From Caldifarciminota bacterium (GTDB lineage Bacteria; Hydrothermota; UBA3072), in contig JAFGHJ010000048.1 of the NCBI GenBank assembly GCA_016930175.1, positions 1 through 64,000 on the forward strand: a stretch of DNA of 64,000 nucleotides, written 5' to 3'. The position numbers and the translations under genes are program-made. Shown in pieces: positions 8,526-18,355 of the stretch. How positions within the stretch are numbered: position 1 is the first letter of the stretch; every line of letters starts with the position of its first letter. The notes under the pieces are model-generated. The model had not been told where the DNA came from. It saw only the letters and a list, made by a program, of their open reading frames with translations, and made no database searches.

Positions 8526-9716
8526 TTACATTACCTTAAAAGCCGCCAATTCTTTACCTGAAACAAATTCAAGAGATGCTCCTCCTCCGGTAGAAAGATA
8601 GCTTACGGAAATATCGGAATCTTCAAAAACTTTGTCAGTATCTCCGCCACCCACAACAGTAAAAACTCCCTTCTTCGTCAAAGCACCAATCTCTCTCGCA
8701 ATCTCCCAGGTTCCCCTATCAAATGGAGGAACTTCAAAAACACCAACAGGACCATTCCAAAACAAAGTCTTAGAATTTGAGATTATTTCTTTATACTTTG
8801 CAACAGTTTTGGGTCCTATATCAACACCCATCTTTCCGTCGGGAATCTCGAAGGCAGGAGAAACCGTCCAGGGGCTCGAAGATTCTACTTTCTCCATACG
8901 ATCTATAACTACAATGTCATCCGGCAAGTGAAGTTTTTTATCCTTTTCCCCGGTAATAGAAATCGCTTCTTCGACTTTATCGAATAAACTCATCTCAAGA
9001 ACGGAATCCCCTACGTTTCCACCTTTAACTTTAATAAAACTAAAAGACATAGCTCCGCCTATTAAAATATTATCCGCAATAGGAGCTAGACCTTTAATCA
9101 CAGGTATCTTTGTCTTTAGTTTTAAACCGCCAAGAACAACCGTAAAAGGTGATTCCGGTTTCTCCAAAAGTTTCGAAAGCTGTTCTATTTCTTTCATCAT
9201 TAAAAAACCCACAGCTTTATCATGGATAAATTCGGCAACACCATAAGTCGAAGCATGCGCTCTATGGGCAGTAGCAAAAGCATCATTCACATAAACATTG
9301 CCAAGATTCGCGAGAAGGTGCGAAAATTCCTTATCGTTTTCCTCCTCTTCCGGATAAAACCTGGTATTCTCAAGCAGTAATAAATCTCCACTCTCAAGGG
9401 ACTTGACTTTCTCTTCGACTTCCGGACCAACAGTCTTCCCATTAAATTGGACTTCCGTCCCTAAAAGTTCGGAAAGACGTTTTGCTACAGGACGAAGTGA
9501 AAATTTCTCGACTGCTTGCCCCCCGGGTCTTCCGAGGTGTGACATCATAATAACAGACCCGCCATTGTCAATTATATATTGAATCGTAGGCAAACTTGCC
9601 ACAATTCTATTATCATCCTCTATCTTTCCTTCCGAAAGAGGTACATTAAAATCAAAACGACAAAGAACTTTCTTATCCTTTACGTTAAGATCTTTGATAA
9701 AAGGAACTTTCTTCAT
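8526..9716 (-). CDS. pgk: phosphoglycerate kinase
   Basis: 396 aa from the ATG at 9716, which overlaps the gap stop codon as ATGA; the open frame extends to 9770 but that part lies inside gap. Transfers phosphate between 1,3-bisphosphoglycerate and ADP. Seen: KKVLCRFDFNVPL (N-domain), SHLGRPGG, LLLENTRFY, FVNDAFATAHRAHAS-type hinge (here VYVNDAFATAHRAHA), FTVVLGGLKLKTK, and the nucleotide loop FWNGPVGVFE with GGGDT near the C-terminus. Complete and conventional. Confidence 0.98.
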   Translation of the reverse strand: MKKVPFIKDLNVKDKKVLCRFDFNVPLSEGKIEDDNRIVASLPTIQYIIDNGGSVIMMSHLGRPGGQAVEKFSLRPVAKRLSELLGTEVQFNGKTVGPEVEEKVKSLESGDLLLLENTRFYPEEEENDKEFSHLLANLGNVYVNDAFATAHRAHASTYGVAEFIHDKAVGFLMMKEIEQLSKLLEKPESPFTVVLGGLKLKTKIPVIKGLAPIADNILIGGAMSFSFIKVKGGNVGDSVLEMSLFDKVEEAISITGEKDKKLHLPDDIVVIDRMEKVESSSPWTVSPAFEIPDGKMGVDIGPKTVAKYKEIISNSKTLFWNGPVGVFEVPPFDRGTWEIAREIGALTKKGVFTVVGGGDTDKVFEDSDISVSYLSTGGGASLEFVSGKELAAFKVM

Positions 9717-10723
9717 AGAGATTTTCCCATCATAATGGCTACATCTATCATTCTCATAGAAAATCCCCATTCATTATCGTACCAGGAAAGAACTTTAACT
9801 AATGTTCCCCCAATAACCTTGGTATACTCGGGATCAAAAATCGAAGAATGAGGATTACCTATAATATCCATAGATACAATCGGGTCTTTTGAATATTCAA
9901 GAACTCCCTTAAGCTCCCCATCGGCATATTTTTTGAAAGCCGCATTCACGGAATCAACAGAAGCTTCCTTCTTAACCTTACAAACAAAATCTACCACAGC
10001 ACCGTCTGGCACAGGTGCGCGAAGAGCAATAGCATCTAATTTCCCTTTCAATTCGGGAAAAACTTTAGTCGTAGCTATTGCAGCACCGGTTGTTGTCGGA
10101 ATAATGGAAAGCGAAGCTGCTCTGCCTCTCCTCCAATCTTTTGCAGGAAGATCGAGAACTTTTTGAGAAGAAGTATACGCGTGAGCAGTAGTCATAAGAC
10201 CCTGTTCTATAACAAATGTCTCGTGCAAAACTTTAACTACTGGAGAAAAGCAGTTTGTAGTACATGAAGCATTAGAGATAATATCATGTTTTGCCGGATC
10301 ATACTGATCATGGTTAACACCATAAACAATCGTAAAATCTCCATCGTCTCCCTTAAATGGCGCGGAAACTATAACTTTTTTAGCCCCTGCTTTCATATGT
10401 TTAGCTGCCATATCTCTCGTTCTGAAAATACCGGTGGCTTCTAAAACAATATCTGCTCCCAGGTCTTTCCATGGAAGATTTTCAGGCTCTTTTTCCTGTG
10501 TAAATGGGACCTTCTTCCCGTTTATGACTAGAGAATTCCCGGCCACCTTTACATCACCATCAAATCTTCTGTGAACAGAATCATACTTAAAGAGATACGC
10601 AAGATTATTAAGATCCGCAATATCGTTTATACCGACAATTTCTATATCCTTTCTATTTATAACTTCTCTTAAAACGCATCTCCCTATTCTGCCAAAACCG
10701 TTTACACCAACTCTAACTGCCAT
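9713..10723 (-). CDS. gap: glyceraldehyde-3-phosphate dehydrogenase, NAD-type
   Basis: 336 aa. Oxidises glyceraldehyde 3-phosphate with phosphate. Rossmann loop NGFGRIGR at 8-15, Asp34 in GINDIAD placing it with NAD-preferring enzymes, catalytic Cys154 in NASCTTNC, His181 in TTAHAYTSSQ, and SWYDNEWGFS near the end. AAAAGGAGG precedes the ATG by 8 bases. Starts 24 bp after the upstream barrel-protein gene and overlaps pgk by 4 bp (ATGA). Confidence 0.98.
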   Translation of the reverse strand: MAVRVGVNGFGRIGRCVLREVINRKDIEIVGINDIADLNNLAYLFKYDSVHRRFDGDVKVAGNSLVINGKKVPFTQEKEPENLPWKDLGADIVLEATGIFRTRDMAAKHMKAGAKKVIVSAPFKGDDGDFTIVYGVNHDQYDPAKHDIISNASCTTNCFSPVVKVLHETFVIEQGLMTTAHAYTSSQKVLDLPAKDWRRGRAASLSIIPTTTGAAIATTKVFPELKGKLDAIALRAPVPDGAVVDFVCKVKKEASVDSVNAAFKKYADGELKGVLEYSKDPIVSMDIIGNPHSSIFDPEYTKVIGGTLVKVLSWYDNEWGFSMRMIDVAIMMGKSL

Positions 10724-10747
10724 TTAAAAAACCTCCTTTTAAACATT

Positions 10748-12292
10748 CTACATTTTTACCCTAAACCCTAAACCAAAAGACAAATTATCCCATATATTTG
10801 AGCTGCCTCGCATGTTTATAACCACCTCTTCGTCTTCATTGTCCTCTAAAACATTGTTAAGAACTATCGAAGCTATATGAGATGCATCATACTTAACAGG
10901 CAAATAAAATCCAAGATAATCTCTTTCATAACTAAATGATAAACCAAAAGTCGCGGAAGGAATAAATATAAAATCATCAACTTCCGTACCACCGAGAAAA
11001 ATGCAATCCGCAGCAAGGCCTAAATCAACACCTATACCGGGAACAGGTAAACGGGAATATAAACACAACCCTAACTTATTCAAGCTATAGTCCGAAACAG
11101 GGAATCCTAAACGCCCGTTAAAACCAACCTTCAGCGGCATATCGAGTAAAAAACTAAAATTAAAACTGGACCCGCTGAATGTCAAACCGGAACCGGAATC
11201 CAATGTCGAGTCCCGAAGCATCTCGTCAATTACAATAACAGCAACGCCCGTAATCAATGAATCATCAATAATAGTCAGGTTGGATGAGTCAACACTTACA
11301 AAATCCTCAGTCAAGCTATCAACCCATGAAAAATTCCAGGAATAACCGCCAGAAAGATCGTAGTTTCCGCCGAAATCAAAACCCAGAGAAATTTTCATTC
11401 CGGGAAAATCAAAAAGCGTTCCAAGCGTTAAAACTGGATGCATGGTCGAAAGACCAGTGGAAGAAATCGTGCCGTTAAAAAGATCCTCATCCAGGTCTAA
11501 CTCGCCGGAAAAGTCTTCGATTATCCAGTCATCGCCATCTTCATCAATAACAACCGTATCCTCAACCCTAACAGCCAGACTATCTATCCTGGCAGAAAAA
11601 TTTCCTTCTCCCATGAGCCTGAAATTCTGGAACTTAAGTCCCATACCAACCGATAAAGGACCATAATTATAACCGCTTCCGAGAAAAATCGGAAAATCGG
11701 AATATTCCACTTTTAAAGGCACGGTATTAATTAAAGATACACCACCCGAAAATTCCGGGTTTACTCTTACAATTTCGCCTTCTTCTATCTCGGAAAAATC
11801 CTCATGAGTAAACTCAAAAGCTTCTTCCGACTGGAAGGTGCCGTAAATACTTCCGCTCAAACTAGCTTGAACACCCAATCTATAACCACCCCCGTAAGAA
11901 ATACCTACACCGAAATTTCCAAATCTTCTTGAAAAACCTATAAAATTAACTCCTCCTAAAGCACGATACTGCGCATATACCCGGCTCCCCGGATTAACAA
12001 AAATTGTATCTGTTATCGTACCATTATCCTGGTCAACTTCAAAAGAAAAAGTATCAACGTCGTTTGAGCTTATTCCCGGAAGAGATAAAGCGGTAAAAAA
12101 TTCAACGTAATCGCTTTTACCGAGAACGGCGGGATTTAAATCAGCTCCAACAATACCAAAACCGGCAGCCGGACTGAAAAACCCCTGCTCAAAAAAGAAA
12201 AGATCTATCTCGTTAGAGCTCCTATATAATTTAACATAATTCTCGCCATCGATGTAAAGAGCCGAAAATAGTAAAAATGATAAAAAAAGCAT
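10748..12292 (-). CDS. outer-membrane beta-barrel protein, family not recognised
   Basis: 514 aa. N-terminal signal peptide (about 1-15, LFLSFLLFSALY), then FFSPAAGFGIVGADLNPAVLG, a wording common in PorV/FadL-like and other FCB-group barrel proteins that start with a small plug. The rest alternates amphipathic strands (for example RRFGNFGVGISYGGGYRLGV, YNYGPLSVGMGLKF, KISLGFDFGGNYDLSGGYSW) and ends LSFGLGFRVKM. There is no enzyme motif. It sits 14 bp after asnS and 24 bp before gap, so it is transcribed with housekeeping genes, which hints at a constitutive envelope role. Specific function unknown. Confidence 0.75.
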   Translation of the reverse strand: MLFLSFLLFSALYIDGENYVKLYRSSNEIDLFFFEQGFFSPAAGFGIVGADLNPAVLGKSDYVEFFTALSLPGISSNDVDTFSFEVDQDNGTITDTIFVNPGSRVYAQYRALGGVNFIGFSRRFGNFGVGISYGGGYRLGVQASLSGSIYGTFQSEEAFEFTHEDFSEIEEGEIVRVNPEFSGGVSLINTVPLKVEYSDFPIFLGSGYNYGPLSVGMGLKFQNFRLMGEGNFSARIDSLAVRVEDTVVIDEDGDDWIIEDFSGELDLDEDLFNGTISSTGLSTMHPVLTLGTLFDFPGMKISLGFDFGGNYDLSGGYSWNFSWVDSLTEDFVSVDSSNLTIIDDSLITGVAVIVIDEMLRDSTLDSGSGLTFSGSSFNFSFLLDMPLKVGFNGRLGFPVSDYSLNKLGLCLYSRLPVPGIGVDLGLAADCIFLGGTEVDDFIFIPSATFGLSFSYERDYLGFYLPVKYDASHIASIVLNNVLEDNEDEEVVINMRGSSNIWDNLSFGLGFRVKM

Positions 12293-12306
12293 AAAACCTC
12301 CTTACA

Positions 12307-13599
12307 CTAAGGATATGCTCTTCCCAGAGTTCTGGGAAAAGGTATTGTTTGACGGATATGAGTTATCCCGCAAAGCCAGGCAACCGTCCTCTCAATTCCA
12401 AGACCGAAACCCGCATGCGGAACAGAACCGTATTTCCTTAAATCAATATACCATTTAAAAGCATCTTCACCTAATCCTCTTTCCTTTATCTCTCTCTTTA
12501 ACTTTTCTGCCTCAAATTCCCTTTCTCCTCCGCCCACTATCTCTCCATAGCCTTCGGGAGCGAGTATATCGAAAGAAAGAGTTAATTCCTCATTTCCAGG
12601 CTCTTTCCTCATATAAAAAGCCTTTATTTCTCGGGGGAAATGAGTTACCACAACCGGAGAATCGTAATTTTTTCCGATAACAGTTTCTTGGGGAGCTCCG
12701 AAATCTTCACCGAAATTCATTGACTCCCCTAATTCGTTAACTTTCTTTACCGCGTCTTTGTACCTTATTCTCGGAAAAGGAGATTTAATCCCTTCGAGAA
12801 GAGATATATTCCTTTCAAGAACCTCCAATTCCCTTTTTCTATTAATCAAAACTCTTTCAATTAAGTACTCAATCATTCCGCTCGCGAGCTCGATGGAATC
12901 ATCGAGATGAGCGTAAGCAATTTCCGGCTCCACCTGCCAGAACTCCGTCAAATGACGCCGGGTTTTTGATTTTTCAGCTCTAAACGCGGGACCGAAACAG
13001 TAAACTCTTCCAAAGGCAGAAGCAGTCGCTTCACAATATAGCTGTCCGCTTTGAGAAAGATAAGCCGGCTCCCCAAAATAATCAACCTCGAAAAGAGTCG
13101 TAGTTCCTTCGCAGGCAGAGGGTGTAAAAATAGGGGCGTCGAACCGCATAAATCCTCTTTCCCACAAATAATCCTCAACGGCTTTTACCACTTCTGCTCT
13201 TATTCGCAAGATTGCCCATTGTTTACTAGAACGAATCCATATATGTCTGTTCTGAAGTAAAAAATCAACACCATGAGATTTAGGAGTAATAGGATAATCC
13301 TTGCTTTCTCCCACGACTTCCAGAGAACCTATCGAAAGTTCATAGCCAATGGGAGCTCTTTTATCTTCTCTAACCCTCCCCCTGACAATCACAGAACTTT
13401 CCTGATCCAAATTATCCATAAGAGAAAAACTCTCGGGCTCAGTGTCTTTTTCTGTGGCAACACCCTGAATTATTCCCGTACCATCTCTTACCATCAGAAA
13501 TTGTATCTTTCCGCTGGATCTCTTGTTATAGACCCAACCCCGGATTTCTACCTCTTTGTCTACAAAATCCGCAATATTTTCTATATACGTATATTTCAT
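12307..13599 (-). CDS. asnS: asparagine--tRNA ligase
   Basis: 430 aa class IIb synthetase. Residues 15-100 are the OB-fold anticodon domain (EVEIRGWVYNKRSSGKIQFLMVRDG). The catalytic domain shows motif 2 FGPAFRAEKSKTRRHLTEFWQVEPE and motif 3 GFGLGIERTVAW, ending IPFPRTLGRAYP. AsnRS rather than AspRS is preferred from the IPFPRTxxRAxP end and the AsnRS-type length; the AspRS GAD insert is absent. The ending resembles the thermophile/archaeal-like branch of bacterial AsnRS. AAGGAG lies 12 bases upstream of the ATG, a little far. Confidence 0.93.
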   Translation of the reverse strand: MKYTYIENIADFVDKEVEIRGWVYNKRSSGKIQFLMVRDGTGIIQGVATEKDTEPESFSLMDNLDQESSVIVRGRVREDKRAPIGYELSIGSLEVVGESKDYPITPKSHGVDFLLQNRHIWIRSSKQWAILRIRAEVVKAVEDYLWERGFMRFDAPIFTPSACEGTTTLFEVDYFGEPAYLSQSGQLYCEATASAFGRVYCFGPAFRAEKSKTRRHLTEFWQVEPEIAYAHLDDSIELASGMIEYLIERVLINRKRELEVLERNISLLEGIKSPFPRIRYKDAVKKVNELGESMNFGEDFGAPQETVIGKNYDSPVVVTHFPREIKAFYMRKEPGNEELTLSFDILAPEGYGEIVGGGEREFEAEKLKREIKERGLGEDAFKWYIDLRKYGSVPHAGFGLGIERTVAWLCGITHIRQTIPFPRTLGRAYP

Positions 13600-14072
13600 A
13601 CTTTAATTATTACTCCTTAAAAAACATAATCTACTCTCTTTCCACTCTTCAAATATTAATTTAAAGTGGTTCTCAAGAGCGCTGATTTTATTATTATTTC
13701 TAATTCACGCAACTATTTTTACAATTATATTACGTTACAATCAAAAAAAGTCAACACCTTTTTATTGTAATTTTAGCCACAAAGACACCAAGACACAAAG
13801 AAAAATACCTCTGTTCTTAAAACCTAACTTTACCCCTAATTATCTCAAACAGAGACACGGAGACACAGAGTTCTCAGAGCCCACACAACACCATTCCGAG
13901 ATTTTTAAAACAGAGAATATTAAGAACACAAAGTAAGAAACAAGCAAATTTTCGGTAGTTTTTACACAATTCAAAAAGAGATAATGGGGTTTAGTGTGTT
14001 TTGAGTGTTTCGTGGTTTAAAAAACAAATAAAAAAATCAGTGTTAATCTTGTGTAATCTCGTGGTTCCTTTT
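13600..14072. repeat. intergenic region with asnS leader and degenerate repeats
   Basis: Nearest asnS lies a leader of about 120 bases that can form an imperfect hairpin (13635-13645 pairing with 13664-13679). Further out are an AGCCACAAAGACACCAAGAC block (13776-13800), an AGAGACACGGAGACACAGAG block (13850-13870) and GTGTTTCGTGGTTT-type runs (13995-14065). No gene seen. Confidence 0.55.
13724..13754 (-). promoter_or_regulatory. promoter of the asnS-gap-rpmA run
   Basis: Minus strand TTGACT (13754-13749) with TAATAT at 16 bp (13732-13727) or a perfect TATAAT at 19 bp (13729-13724). Lies about 125 bases before asnS. Confidence 0.5.
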
Positions 14073-15479
<1,407 letters not shown>

Positions 15480-16316
15480 TTATTTTTCTATCTTACAATT
15501 CTTATAGCTATTGAGTGCTTCTTTTTCCTGTTTTTCGTAAGTGGAAAGACGTTTTATTAGTAAATCGAAATTTACCTTATGCCCGTCGAATTCCGGGCCG
15601 TCAACACACGCGAATTTTGTTTCTCCATCGACCTCGACTCTACAGCCCCCGCACATACCGGTCGCGTCCATCATCGTCGAGTTAAGGGAAACAATCGTTT
15701 TAACATTATACTGTTTTGTCATTTCCGAAACTTTCTTCATCATTATTGCGGGACCGATAGCAATAACAAGATCCATCTTTCTGCCAGCGTTTTCCAATTC
15801 CTGTAATTCATCTGTGGTAAAACCTTTTTTACCGTAAGAACCGTCATCGGTCAAAATATAAAGTTCATCAGAACATTTCCTCATTTCTTCTTCTAAGATA
15901 ACATGGTCTTTATTTTTGAACCCTATTATGGAAATAACATAATTCCCGGCTTCTTTAAACGCTTTAGTTTCAGGATACACAATAGCGGTACCGACACCAC
16001 CGCCTATTGTTACCACAGTTCCGATTTTCTCTACTTTAGCGGGATGACCGAGCGGCCCGACCACATCGAAAATCGAATCTCCTGCTTTAAGCTCTCCGAG
16101 CTTATAAGTGGTCTTACCCACTTCCTGAACAAATATTGTAATTGTTCCTTTATCCTTATCCGCTTCCGCGATTGTAATAGGAATACGTTCGCCTACCTCA
16201 TCTACCTTTAAGATTACAAACTGACCCGGCTGGTAATTTCTCGGTACTAGCGGCGCTTCTATTACGAATTTATTCAAATTCGGTCCGATTCTTTCTTTCT
16301 TCAATATCTTATGCAT
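15480..16316 (-). CDS. nfnA: NfnA: ferredoxin-NADP transhydrogenase small subunit
   Basis: 278 aa, ferredoxin-reductase fold. N-terminal FAD barrel with GERIPITIAE, NAD-binding TIGGGVGTAIVYP (103-115), and a C-terminal [2Fe-2S] site with Cys222, Cys225, Cys237 (MCGGCRVEV, FACVDGPEFDGH); an Asp (217) nearby is a possible fourth ligand as known for NfnA. Homologous to dihydroorotate dehydrogenase electron-transfer subunit, but no pyrD adjoins and nfnB follows directly (TAA then ATG). GGAG lies 6 bases before the chosen ATG; a three-codon ORF starting 4 bases upstream overlaps it. Confidence 0.9.
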   Translation of the reverse strand: MHKILKKERIGPNLNKFVIEAPLVPRNYQPGQFVILKVDEVGERIPITIAEADKDKGTITIFVQEVGKTTYKLGELKAGDSIFDVVGPLGHPAKVEKIGTVVTIGGGVGTAIVYPETKAFKEAGNYVISIIGFKNKDHVILEEEMRKCSDELYILTDDGSYGKKGFTTDELQELENAGRKMDLVIAIGPAIMMKKVSEMTKQYNVKTIVSLNSTMMDATGMCGGCRVEVDGETKFACVDGPEFDGHKVNFDLLIKRLSTYEKQEKEALNSYKNCKIEK

Positions 16317-16395
16317 GCATAACTCCTATAATTGCTTATCTTTATATACCTTTTTTATTTTATATTACGGGATATAAAAGATTTTTAAGATTTTA

Positions 16396-16423
16396 AATAT
16401 ACGATATCCGATAAAAATGTCAA
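16396..16423 (-). promoter_or_regulatory. promoter of nfnAB
   Basis: Minus strand TTGACA (16423-16418), 16 bp, TATATT (16401-16396); leader about 70 bases. Confidence 0.7.
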
Positions 16424-16503
16424 TGGTGCTTTTTGAACCACAAAAATAGTCCTCAGCCGCCAGTCTTCAGTCGTGAGTCAAAAAAAGATAAATCAACGAC
16501 GAA

Positions 16504-17181
16504 CTACGAACTCTTTTTGATTACTTCCACCCCATTTCCCTTCCCCACAATAACAATATCGACAACATCCAGAAAAAGGCCGTTTTCGACGACGCCGGGA
16601 ATCATGTTAAGTTCAACTTCCAATTTATAAGCATCTTCGATCGCACCCAAACTTGCGTCAATTATATTATTACCGCTATCGGTAAGATATTTTTCTCCAT
16701 CTCTCATCCTGATTCTGGGATTATATCCCCGGGCTTCAAGTTTTTTAAAAACGTTTCCAAGCGCATAAGGAACGACTTCGATAGGTAATGGGAAAGCACC
16801 TAATTTATCAACCATCTTAGCGGAATTTACGACCCATAGATTTTTCTTTGAGGATTTTGCCACAACTTTTTCGAATAACAAAGCCCCTCCGCCTCCCTTT
16901 ATTCCGTTAAAATTTGGATCTACCTCATCCGCGCCGTCGATGGTTAAATCGATTGTCTCGACATCATCGATAGATAACAGAGGAATATTTAAAGACTGTG
17001 CTAATGTATCCGTGGAAGATGAAGTTGAGACCGCTTCTATCTTTAAACCATTCTTTACCATTTCACCTATTTTTTTTATAGCGTAATAAAATGTCGAACC
17101 TGTACCTAGACCTAAAATCATTCCGTCTTCAATAAAATCCGAAACCTTCGACCCGGCTAATTCTTTTTCTTTATCACTCAT
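16504..17181 (-). CDS. rpiA: ribose-5-phosphate isomerase A
   Basis: 225 aa, normal length. Interconverts ribose 5-phosphate and ribulose 5-phosphate. Seen: GLGTGSTFYYAI phosphate loop (24-35), TSSSTDTLA, DLTIDGADEVDPNFNGIKGGGGALLFEKVVA with the catalytic Asp/Lys, and PGVVENGLFLDVVDIVIVG near the end. Own promoter; AAGGAGG upstream with a rather long spacing of about 12 bases. The 16317-16503 gap behind it carries the nfnA promoter and CAGTCTTCAGTCGTGAGTC-type repeats. Confidence 0.97.
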   Translation of the reverse strand: MSDKEKELAGSKVSDFIEDGMILGLGTGSTFYYAIKKIGEMVKNGLKIEAVSTSSSTDTLAQSLNIPLLSIDDVETIDLTIDGADEVDPNFNGIKGGGGALLFEKVVAKSSKKNLWVVNSAKMVDKLGAFPLPIEVVPYALGNVFKKLEARGYNPRIRMRDGEKYLTDSGNNIIDASLGAIEDAYKLEVELNMIPGVVENGLFLDVVDIVIVGKGNGVEVIKKSS

Positions 17182-17432
17182 TCTTTAAATACCCCTCCTT
17201 AAATTTCATATTAATATAAATTAACAACTCCAAAACAAATATAACTAATGCTCATTGCATGTCAAGAATTAAAAAAATCTAACCACAGATTACACCCTGA
17301 ACGGTCGTTACTCCCTACAGGGCAGGCAGATTATCACAAGATAATTGCACCGCAAAGACGCAAAGAACGCAGAGAACACAGAGATTTTTACTGTTGGTCT
17401 GTTTATCGGTTAGTCGGTTAGGCTGTTTTTTA
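17182..17432. repeat. rpiA leader and degenerate repeats
   Basis: No gene. After the rpiA promoter come a CACCGCAAAGACGCAAAGAA block (17348-17384) and a CGGTTAGTCGGTTAGG run (17407-17423). An inverted counterpart of the first lies at 19980-20010. Confidence 0.5.
17238..17265 (-). promoter_or_regulatory. promoter of rpiA
   Basis: Minus strand TTGACA (17265-17260), 16 bp, TATATT (17243-17238). Confidence 0.72.
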
Positions 17433-17508
17433 CCCACCAACACACCAACCCACTAACTTTAGTAACTTTTTTGACTGGTGACTGTCGACTGAAGACTTGC
17501 GACTAAGT
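17433..17508. repeat. left arm of 76-bp inverted repeat
   Basis: Matches the reverse complement of 19600-19675 at 74 of 76 positions, starting CCCACCAACACACCAACCCA and ending GCGACTAAGT. Encloses the toxin-antitoxin pair and the esterase gene. Internally it is itself made of short imperfect repeats (CCAACACACCAACCCAC; GACTGGTGACTGTCGACTG). Confidence 0.9.
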
Positions 17509-17511
17509 TCC

Positions 17512-17547
17512 CTTTTCACAATTCAATGCTTGACCCTGTTAACACAC
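17512..17547 (+). repeat. left copy of direct repeat flanking the toxin-antitoxin module
   Basis: CTTTTCACAATT, an 8-base variable middle, then GACCCTGTTAA; recurs at 18201-18236. The copy ends exactly at the toxin stop codon (17548). Confidence 0.65.
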
Positions 17548-17814
17548 TTATTTGTTTCTGTAAACGGTTCTTCTATGTTCTACCCGGAGAATTATTATTG
17601 TTTCCTGCTCGAAAGCGATTGAATAAATCACTCTCCAATCTCCCACTCTATATCTGTACAAACCTGCAAATTCACCTCGCAAAGGAACTCCGAGGTCTGC
17701 CGGAGCTTTTATAAGATGCCGTCTTATCTTCTTCGTTATTCTCCCGGCAACTTCAGGCGCAAGCTTCTGCAGTTCTTTCCTTGCGTCTTCATGAATGATT
17801 ACCTTATAAGCCAA
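17548..17814 (-). CDS. RelE/ParE-family toxin
   Basis: 88 aa. Residues run YKVIIHEDARKELQKLAPEVAGRITKKIRRH, then GVPLRGEFAGLYRYRVGDWRVIYSI and ILRVEHRRTVYRN, the complete RelE/ParE fold with the conserved basic residues (LRGE, YRYRVGDWRVIY, HRR) expected of an mRNA-cleaving RelE. Start is a TTG at 17814 overlapping the last 11 bases of the antitoxin gene, so the two are coupled. The module sits inside direct and inverted repeats, suggesting acquisition as a unit. Target not proven; a ParE-like gyrase inhibitor is the alternative. Confidence 0.88.
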   Translation of the reverse strand: MAYKVIIHEDARKELQKLAPEVAGRITKKIRRHLIKAPADLGVPLRGEFAGLYRYRVGDWRVIYSIAFEQETIIILRVEHRRTVYRNK

Positions 17815-18013
17815 GGTCTTTCTCTACTTCTTCCAAAGTATAATATTTTGCCTTTTTGTCATACAGCCTCTCTAATGCGATATAACAACCTCTGGTTTCC
17901 GCCAGATACGCACTGAGAGCTTCTTTGAAAATATGAGTCTTCGTAACCCCGGTTTTCCGGGCGAATTCTTCTATTTCCGACTCTAATTTTTTTGGCAATC
18001 TTACACTGGTCAT
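17804..18013 (-). CDS. ribbon-helix-helix antitoxin (RelB/CopG type)
   Basis: 69 aa. N-terminal MTSVRLPKKLESEIEEFARKTG is a ribbon-helix-helix DNA-binding domain, and the C-terminal KAKYYTLEEVEKDLGL is the tail that would wrap the toxin. GGAGG lies 7 bases before the ATG. As usual for such pairs it precedes the toxin and probably represses its own promoter, whose start region carries a 17-bp imperfect palindrome. Confidence 0.88.
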   Translation of the reverse strand: MTSVRLPKKLESEIEEFARKTGVTKTHIFKEALSAYLAETRGCYIALERLYDKKAKYYTLEEVEKDLGL

Positions 18014-18049
18014 TCATTTCCTCCTTTTTCTTTTTAAATGTAATTCAAT

Positions 18050-18066
18050 GTAATATATTGTATTAC
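18050..18066. promoter_or_regulatory. candidate antitoxin operator
   Basis: GTAATATATTGTATTAC: 6-bp perfect arms (GTAATA/TATTAC) around 5 bases, one further near-match inside. It spans the expected transcription start, just downstream of the -10 box at 18073-18078, where a repressor would block initiation. Confidence 0.5.
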
Positions 18067-18072
18067 GTTATA

Positions 18073-18100
18073 AATATAATACTATTTATGATTCTGTCAA
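18073..18100 (-). promoter_or_regulatory. promoter of toxin-antitoxin operon
   Basis: Minus strand TTGACA (18100-18095), 16 bp, TATATT (18078-18073). Confidence 0.7.
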
Positions 18101-18200
18101 GTGGGCAGAAACACTAATTCACATGTAGAACCTGTAGTTGTTGTAGTTTTTTTATCGATTGACGCATGACGCTCGACGTTCAACTCATGACGCAGCTAAT

Positions 18201-18236
18201 CTTTTCACAATTAAAGGTCAGACCCTGTTAATACAT
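18201..18236 (+). repeat. right copy of direct repeat flanking the toxin-antitoxin module
   Basis: CTTTTCACAATT, variable middle, GACCCTGTTAA as at 17512-17547. Preceded by a degenerate GACGCATGACGCTCGACG run (18160-18195). Confidence 0.65.
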
Positions 18237-18260
18237 GCCTTGATATTACGTTGATATAAA

Positions 18261-18288
18261 TTGACAACAATAGATTTTACTATATATT
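18261..18288 (+). promoter_or_regulatory. promoter of secreted esterase
   Basis: TTGACA (18261-18266), 16 bp, TATATT (18283-18288); leader about 60 bases. Confidence 0.7.
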
Positions 18289-18355
18289 ATAGAAGTAATA
18301 GTTAAACAACAGGTGACGACAAAAAAATATTATAAAAATTTAAGGAGGCAATAAG

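Noticed and set aside
13600-14072. Possible CRISPR array in repeat-rich gaps
   Set aside because: The repeats are degenerate, a few units long, with no constant repeat or regular unique spacers, and no cas genes are present.
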